DNA from: an uncultured Eubacteriales bacterium
Lineage (GTDB): Bacteria; Bacillota; Clostridia; Christensenellales; UBA1242
Length of the DNA: 19,005 nt
Reading direction: 5' to 3'
Assembly (NCBI GenBank): GCA_948514155.1
Contig: CAOQYA010000011.1
Span: forward strand, 1-19,005
The notes below the pieces were generated by a model that saw nothing but the letters and a program-made list of their open reading frames with translations, was not told where the DNA came from and did not search any database. Made by a program: the position numbers and the translations under genes. Below are positions 15,054 to 19,005 of the stretch, piece after piece (the first letter of the stretch is position 1; the number at the start of each line of letters is the position of its first letter).

Positions 15054-15085
15054 AAAAAAACTCGGCCAAATGTGCCGAGTTTTTC
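15054..15085 (-). terminator. Intrinsic terminator, probably bidirectional
   Basis: Stem CTCGGC/GCCGAG (15061-15066 with 15074-15079), extended by A and T runs on both sides, with a 7-nt loop. It lies 9 nt beyond the stop of the 222-residue gene. Confidence 0.9.
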
Positions 15086-15094
15086 AGGTTAGAC

Positions 15095-15763
15095 TTAAAC
15101 TCTTGGCGGAACGATATTGCCTGTCGCTGTTGGATAGAGCGGCATTTCGAAAAGTCCCGGGCAAGCGCTTGCGGCCGGTGCGGAATGGCATGGCGGGATA
15201 ACCGGATAGCCATACGAAGGCACAAGCACATCAACAACTGCCGTCACTCTGATAATCACCTGTAAGCAGCCTGTAACGGTGAAAGTGTTTTCGCCGGTTG
15301 CTGTGCCGATTTCACTTGAGAAAACTGCACTTGCGGTGATGTTTATTGGAGTGACAGAAGGTTGTGGAACATAGAGAACAACATTCTTGCTCACTGTGAT
15401 TGTCGACCTTCCCGTTCCCAGAACGCCGTTTGCGTCACGATAGTTAACAATAACTGGGATTGTGACGGTTGCACTCACATTTGCATAGTTCGGGCAACTT
15501 TCCAATCTGTCAACAACAAGGTCGGAAATTGTCACTGCTTCATCTGGAGCGTTAGCCGCAGAAATGAATGTGAGAGGCGTTGCAGGGTTAGCAGGATTAA
15601 GGTCGGTAACAGGGAGAACAATTCCGGTCTCGGTGCTCTGCGAAACGCAAGCGTCGAAAACCTTGGTGGTCTCAATTAAGATTTTTTCACAAATTCCGTT
15701 GAGCGGGTTGCCCATGATAGGACCCGGACGACTAGGATTTGTATTGTTGATGTAAAAAGACAT
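15095..15763 (-). CDS. Hypothetical beta-rich protein, possibly spore or envelope associated
   Basis: 222 residues with no signal peptide or membrane helix. It starts MSFYINNTNPSRPGPIMGNP and soon has NGICEKILIETTKVFDACVS (22-41). A beta-rich middle follows (SATVTIPVIVNYRDANGVLG, then STITVSKNVVLYVP), and the end has LVPSYGYPVIPPCHSAPA. I recall similar two-Cys starts and VPSYGY-type endings in unnamed clostridial proteins thought to be spore-coat related, but I cannot check this. Seven Cys are spread over the chain. ATG at 15763 has AGGAGG 7 nt upstream. It begins 20 nt after alr with no promoter visible between, so the two are probably co-transcribed, and a terminator follows. Confidence 0.7.
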   Translation of the reverse strand: MSFYINNTNPSRPGPIMGNPLNGICEKILIETTKVFDACVSQSTETGIVLPVTDLNPANPATPLTFISAANAPDEAVTISDLVVDRLESCPNYANVSATVTIPVIVNYRDANGVLGTGRSTITVSKNVVLYVPQPSVTPINITASAVFSSEIGTATGENTFTVTGCLQVIIRVTAVVDVLVPSYGYPVIPPCHSAPAASACPGLFEMPLYPTATGNIVPPRV

Positions 15764-15783
15764 TTTCCTACCTCCTGTTTTGT

Positions 15784-16818
15784 CTATTCATATAATATGC
15801 GCGTCTCGTCAAAGTTGTTCGAAGCAAGGAGTTTTGTTTCGCCGCGGAAGGAGTTAAAATTTGTCAGCACCTCATATGTGCACATGTTATATTGTTTGCT
15901 TGTCGCATCCGCATCGTCAAAGAGAAGCACTCTGTCGCCCACTTTAACCGTTCCGCCTGTCACATCCACAAAACATGCATCCATGCAGAGATTGCCGACT
16001 ATCGAATACTTCTTGCCGCAAATGGTCACCTTCATATTTTTGCTTTTTTCGCGGCTAAAACCGTCGGCATAGCCCACGCTCACAATAGCGAGCGTTGTTC
16101 GACGCTTTGCCTTAAATGTGTGGTCATAGCCGGCAAACTCTCCCTTCTCAAGCGAGCGCAGTTGCAGCACTTTGCCTTCCAGCCTCATAACCTTTTGCAG
16201 CCGCCTGTCGCCATAGCCATATATTCCCAACCCCGCTCTTAAAATATCGCACGGCAGGTTTTTCGCCCCGCTTCCGCCAAAACAGATAGGAAAAGGTTTT
16301 TCCAGAAAAGAGCGCGCACGCAAGAAATTTTGATATTCGATGTTAGTAGTCTTTTTATTGGAAGTTGACGAAAAATGTGCGGAAAAGCCGGCAAAAACAC
16401 GATTTTTTATCAAATTTTTCAGCGTTTTCAATAAATTTTCATTGTTTGCGTCAATTCCAAATCTATTCATGCCGGTGCAGAGTTTAATGTAGCAGCATTC
16501 CGTCTTGCCCGTTTTTATCGCTTTTTTAACATCGCTTATACTTGTGAGGGTTAGATAAAATTTGTCTATCACATCGAAGTTCGGGCATTTTGAAAGAATT
16601 AAAATTTTCTCGTCCGGAAGAATTTTGTATAACTCTTCCGCCTCCTCCAGCGAGGAGACGGCAAACATGTCGACCCTGCCTTTCAGGGTGAGCGCCACCT
16701 CTTTTATGCCATGTCCATATGCGTTAGCCTTGACAACAGCGCAAACTTTAGGCGCATAGCCTTTAAAAAAATTTGCATTGAACACAAGGGCATCTTTATT
16801 AAGAATTTTCCTATTCAT
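15784..16818 (-). CDS. alr: Alanine racemase
   Basis: PLP enzyme that makes D-alanine for peptidoglycan. The 344 residues are slightly shorter than most Alr (360-390). The PLP lysine is K30 in VCAVVKANAYGHG. The second catalytic Tyr lies in VSVGYADGFSR. Other landmarks are GMNRFGID, ILRAGLGIYGYG and GNLCMDACFVDVT. ATG at 16818 has no Shine-Dalgarno sequence. A TATAAA box (16830-16825) lies exactly 6 nt before it, but no good -35 is present at 17 nt. The message could start at the ATG or read through from tlyA, whose stop is 39 nt upstream. Confidence 0.95.
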   Translation of the reverse strand: MNRKILNKDALVFNANFFKGYAPKVCAVVKANAYGHGIKEVALTLKGRVDMFAVSSLEEAEELYKILPDEKILILSKCPNFDVIDKFYLTLTSISDVKKAIKTGKTECCYIKLCTGMNRFGIDANNENLLKTLKNLIKNRVFAGFSAHFSSTSNKKTTNIEYQNFLRARSFLEKPFPICFGGSGAKNLPCDILRAGLGIYGYGDRRLQKVMRLEGKVLQLRSLEKGEFAGYDHTFKAKRRTTLAIVSVGYADGFSREKSKNMKVTICGKKYSIVGNLCMDACFVDVTGGTVKVGDRVLLFDDADATSKQYNMCTYEVLTNFNSFRGETKLLASNNFDETRILYE

Positions 16819-16857
16819 GCAAATTTTATATTATTTTTTTTGTAATTTTGACACTGA

Positions 16858-17625
16858 TTAAAGGCTTGAAAATGCGCTATCCACAATTTTATTTATGTTA
16901 AACTTTCCCCCTTTTTTGCCGTTGAGGTGAAAAAGATATTCGATGTTCCCGCTCTTGCCGGCCACAGGAGAATAAGTCAGGCCGGAAATTGTAAACTTAA
17001 AAAATGTGAGATAAAGAACAAAATCTTCAAGCAGTTTAGCGTGAATTTTCTTGTCTCTAACAACGCCGTTATATTTCTTAGCTGTCGCTGGGCCGCACTC
17101 AAATTGCGGCTTAAAAAGCAGCATGCATTCAACTCCGTTATACTCTTCAACAAGTTTTGGAATTATATGCTTTAGGGAGATAAAAGAAAGGTCACTGACA
17201 ATAAAGTTAACATCTTCAAGTTTCTCGCTTGTTCTAAAATCGGTCTTCGAAAGGTCAACAACTCGGCTGTCACTTTTAATGCCTTCGTCAAGTTGCCCCG
17301 TGCCTACATCAAGCGCATAAACCTTTTTGGCACCCGCCTCCAGCGCCACCTGAGTAAAGCCGCCCGTCGACGCGCCGATGTCAAGCACAATTTTGTTCTT
17401 TAGTTCAAGCCCAAAACTTGCAATTGCACCCAGGAGTTTGAAGGCTCCGCGCGAGACATATAAAAAAGGCTGTTGCACCAAAATTTCTTCCTCGCCGCTG
17501 ACATTGAATGCGCAGTCTCTAGTTTTTCCGTCAACAAAAACTTGCCCTTCTTTAATGGCCGTTTGCGCCTTTTCTCGCGACGGAAAATATCCTTTCACCA
17601 CCAAAAATTTATCTAATCTTTGCAT
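16858..17625 (-). CDS. tlyA: TlyA family RNA methyltransferase (S4 plus FtsJ-like)
   Basis: TlyA proteins 2'-O-methylate rRNA; the older hemolysin name is misleading. From ATG 17625 the protein has 255 residues: an S4 RNA-binding domain (MQRLDKFLVVKGYFPSREKA, then EGQVFVDGK) and an FtsJ-like Rossmann methyltransferase with the SAM loop VLDIGASTGGFTQVALEAGA, VYALDVGTGQL and IVSDLSFISL. The frame is open for another 36 codons upstream (to 17733), but that part is Lys/Phe-rich and not S4-like and contains the predicted promoter. The family start is clearly MQRLDK. No ribosome binding site is visible; a TATAAT box lies 6 nt upstream, suggesting a leaderless message. Confidence 0.92.
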   Translation of the reverse strand: MQRLDKFLVVKGYFPSREKAQTAIKEGQVFVDGKTRDCAFNVSGEEEILVQQPFLYVSRGAFKLLGAIASFGLELKNKIVLDIGASTGGFTQVALEAGAKKVYALDVGTGQLDEGIKSDSRVVDLSKTDFRTSEKLEDVNFIVSDLSFISLKHIIPKLVEEYNGVECMLLFKPQFECGPATAKKYNGVVRDKKIHAKLLEDFVLYLTFFKFTISGLTYSPVAGKSGNIEYLFHLNGKKGGKFNINKIVDSAFSSL

Positions 17626-17631
17626 GTCTGT

Positions 17632-17660
17632 ATTATATCTAAACTTCCTCTTTTTTCCAA
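17632..17660 (-). promoter_or_regulatory. tlyA promoter, implying a leaderless transcript
   Basis: Minus strand TTGGAA (17660-17655), 17-nt spacer, TATAAT (17637-17632), then 6 nt to the ATG. Transcription would begin at or next to the start codon. Confidence 0.6.
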
Positions 17661-17720
17661 CGATTTTTAAAAATTGGACAAAATATCGCCATTTTTTGAC
17701 AAAAAACGGCGTTTTTGCAT

Positions 17721-17748
17721 AAAAAAACCGCAAATTATGCGGTTTTTT
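17721..17748 (-). terminator. Intrinsic terminator after fakA
   Basis: A-rich arm with ACCGCA (17721-17732) pairs with TGCGGT and a T run (17738-17748) around a 5-nt loop. It begins 1 nt beyond the fakA stop and is symmetrical enough to work in both directions. Confidence 0.9.
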
Positions 17749-17749
17749 G

Positions 17750-19005
17750 TCATTCGAGTGAAATTAAATAGTAGTAAATTGGCTGGCCGCCGAAGGCAAC
17801 TGTCACTTCGCATTCCGGGAAGCGAGATGCAAGTTTTTCTTGCAAAGAATTTGCCTCTTCTTCCTTAATATCTTCGCCATAGAAGAGAGTTATTGTCATG
17901 ATGTTATCGTCCATCATTTTTGCAACAAGGTCTTCAGTTGTCTTTGAAACAAGTTTGCCTTTTGCCAAAATTGCCTTGTCGTCCAGGCCAATAATTTCAC
18001 CGGTTGTAAGGTCGAAGCCGTCAACATGAGTGTCACGCACCGCATATGTCACAGAGCCCGATTTAACATTCTTAATTGCGTCTGTCATTGCCTCAACATT
18101 CTCTTCAACAGTGCCGTCCGGGTTAAAAGCAATGGCCGCTGAAATGCCTTCCGGCACGCTTCTTGTTGGGATAACAACAAGGTTTTTATTGGTCAGTTCG
18201 TTTGCTTGCTCAGCCGCAAGAATGATGTTTTTATTATTCGGAAAAACAAAAACTGTTCTTGCCGGAACTTTATCAGCCGCTGCAGCGATGTCTGCAGCAC
18301 TTGGGTTCATAGTTTGTCCACCCATGATAATTTCGTCAACACTAAGGTCCTTAAATATCGCGCTTAAGCCCTCGCCCGGCGCAACGGCAACAATGCCAAG
18401 GTTCTTGGTCTCTTCCACGGCACTTGCCTTCTTTTTCAATTCACGATTTTGCTCGCGCATGTTTTCAATCTTAACATTGGTGATTTCGCCAAGTTCAAGC
18501 GCGAGGCCAAGTGCGCGGTTAGGCTCGTTGGAGTGAACATGCACTTTAACAAGCGAGAGGTCTCCAATGCAGATAACGCTGTCGCCGAACTCGAGTAATT
18601 TCTCGCGAAGCTTGTCAATATCGGCCTCAGTGGTCTTCTTGTGCATCTGAACAATCATGTATTCGGTGCAATAGCCAAATTCAATATCTCCAAGATTAGA
18701 AATGTCAGCAATAACATCGTCAACAGACTGCGACTGCTTTTCGTCGTCAAAAACGATGTCGAGGTTCTCCTCGCCCATGATAGACTTGTAAAAGCCGGTG
18801 AAAATCACGATAATTCCGCGTCCGCCAGCGTCCACAACGCCCGCTTTCTTAAGAACTGGCAGCATTTCCGGGGTCTGCCTAAGAATTTCCTCTCCAGTTT
18901 CCAGCACTTTTTTGAAGAAAACTTCAAAATCGTCCGTCTTCTTTGCTATGCTAACAGCGTTTTCCGCCATAACACGAATAACGGTGAGAATTGTCCCCTC
19001 TTTTG
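17750..19005 (-). CDS. fakA: FakA-type fatty acid kinase / DAK2 (DhaL) domain protein, N-terminus beyond window
   Basis: FakA phosphorylates fatty acids held by FakB (DegV-type) proteins. About 418 codons are present; full-length relatives have about 550, so roughly 130 N-terminal residues are missing. The frame stays open to the window edge: codons 19003-18971 read KEGTILTVIRV, a DhaL motif, before MAENAVSIAK, so the ATG at 18970 is internal. The DhaL part continues with LPVLKKAGVVDAGGRGIIVI. The C-terminal part shows GYCTEYMIVQ, GDSVICIGDLSLVKVHVHSN, VAVAPGEGLSAIF, IIMGGQTMNPSAADI and VFPNNKNIILAAEQA, all standard for YloV/FakA. A terminator follows at once. Confidence 0.94.
   Translation of the reverse strand, partial: KEGTILTVIRVMAENAVSIAKKTDDFEVFFKKVLETGEEILRQTPEMLPVLKKAGVVDAGGRGIIVIFTGFYKSIMGEENLDIVFDDEKQSQSVDDVIADISNLGDIEFGYCTEYMIVQMHKKTTEADIDKLREKLLEFGDSVICIGDLSLVKVHVHSNEPNRALGLALELGEITNVKIENMREQNRELKKKASAVEETKNLGIVAVAPGEGLSAIFKDLSVDEIIMGGQTMNPSAADIAAAADKVPARTVFVFPNNKNIILAAEQANELTNKNLVVIPTRSVPEGISAAIAFNPDGTVEENVEAMTDAIKNVKSGSVTYAVRDTHVDGFDLTTGEIIGLDDKAILAKGKLVSKTTEDLVAKMMDDNIMTITLFYGEDIKEEEANSLQEKLASRFPECEVTVAFGGQPIYYYLISLE

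Noticed and set aside
17626..17733. Longer tlyA start at 17733
   Set aside because: The extra 36 residues are not S4-like and overlap the predicted promoter; TlyA proteins start at the S4 domain.
18968..18970. ATG at 18970 as the true start of fakA
   Set aside because: The frame continues upstream to the window edge with a DhaL motif (KEGTILTVIRV), so the gene is cut by the window, not short.
1..19005. Mobile-element or prophage context for the DGR
   Set aside because: I found no integrase, transposase, phage structural gene or flanking direct repeats; neighbours on both sides are housekeeping genes.

Overview
The window looks like chromosomal DNA of an uncultivated Clostridia-like member of the Bacillota. 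The signs are a CIRCE-controlled hrcA-grpE operon, strong purine-rich ribosome binding sites (AGGAGG or AAGAGG), frequent GTG/TTG starts, FakA, a TlyA-type methyltransferase and a programmed frameshift in prfB. All convincing genes lie on the minus strand, so reading order runs from high to low coordinates. I saw no tRNA, rRNA, CRISPR array, insertion sequence or phage gene. Genus cannot be fixed from this sequence alone.

From the right edge: the C-terminal three quarters of fakA and a terminator; tlyA; alr with a small structural protein of possible spore or envelope type; a terminator; a 1285-residue exported surface protein with three copies of a module and GLUG-like repeats; a terminator; then prfB, tsaD and a U32 peptidase-family gene packed head to tail.

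The centre (about 7433 down to 1424) is a diversity-generating retroelement (DGR) joined to a MoxR/VWA module. Its order is an Avd-like accessory gene, template repeat TR (6674-6794), a structured spacer ending in a terminator-like hairpin, a reverse transcriptase with YMDD and GNQTSQ motifs, then a promoter and a three-gene operon. The first gene of that operon carries the variable repeat VR (5046-5166) near its N-terminus, in a C-type-lectin/FGE-like segment, fused through a middle domain to a complete MoxR-like AAA+ ATPase. TR and VR are 121 bp each and differ at 17 positions, 16 of them at template adenines. The second gene is a 128-residue protein that looks like the Walker-B half of the same AAA domain without a P-loop. 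The third is a DUF2201/COG3864-type protein with an HEILH motif, a long acidic Gln/Ser/Gly linker and a C-terminal VWA-like domain with MIDAS residues. I infer a system in which a hypervariable sensing domain controls an ATP-driven MoxR machine acting on the metal-dependent VWA partner. What it recognises and does is unknown.

At the left edge is the heat-shock operon hrcA-grpE, with a consensus promoter overlapping CIRCE. GrpE has an unusual N-terminal extension with 17 cysteines ahead of a normal GrpE coiled-coil start.
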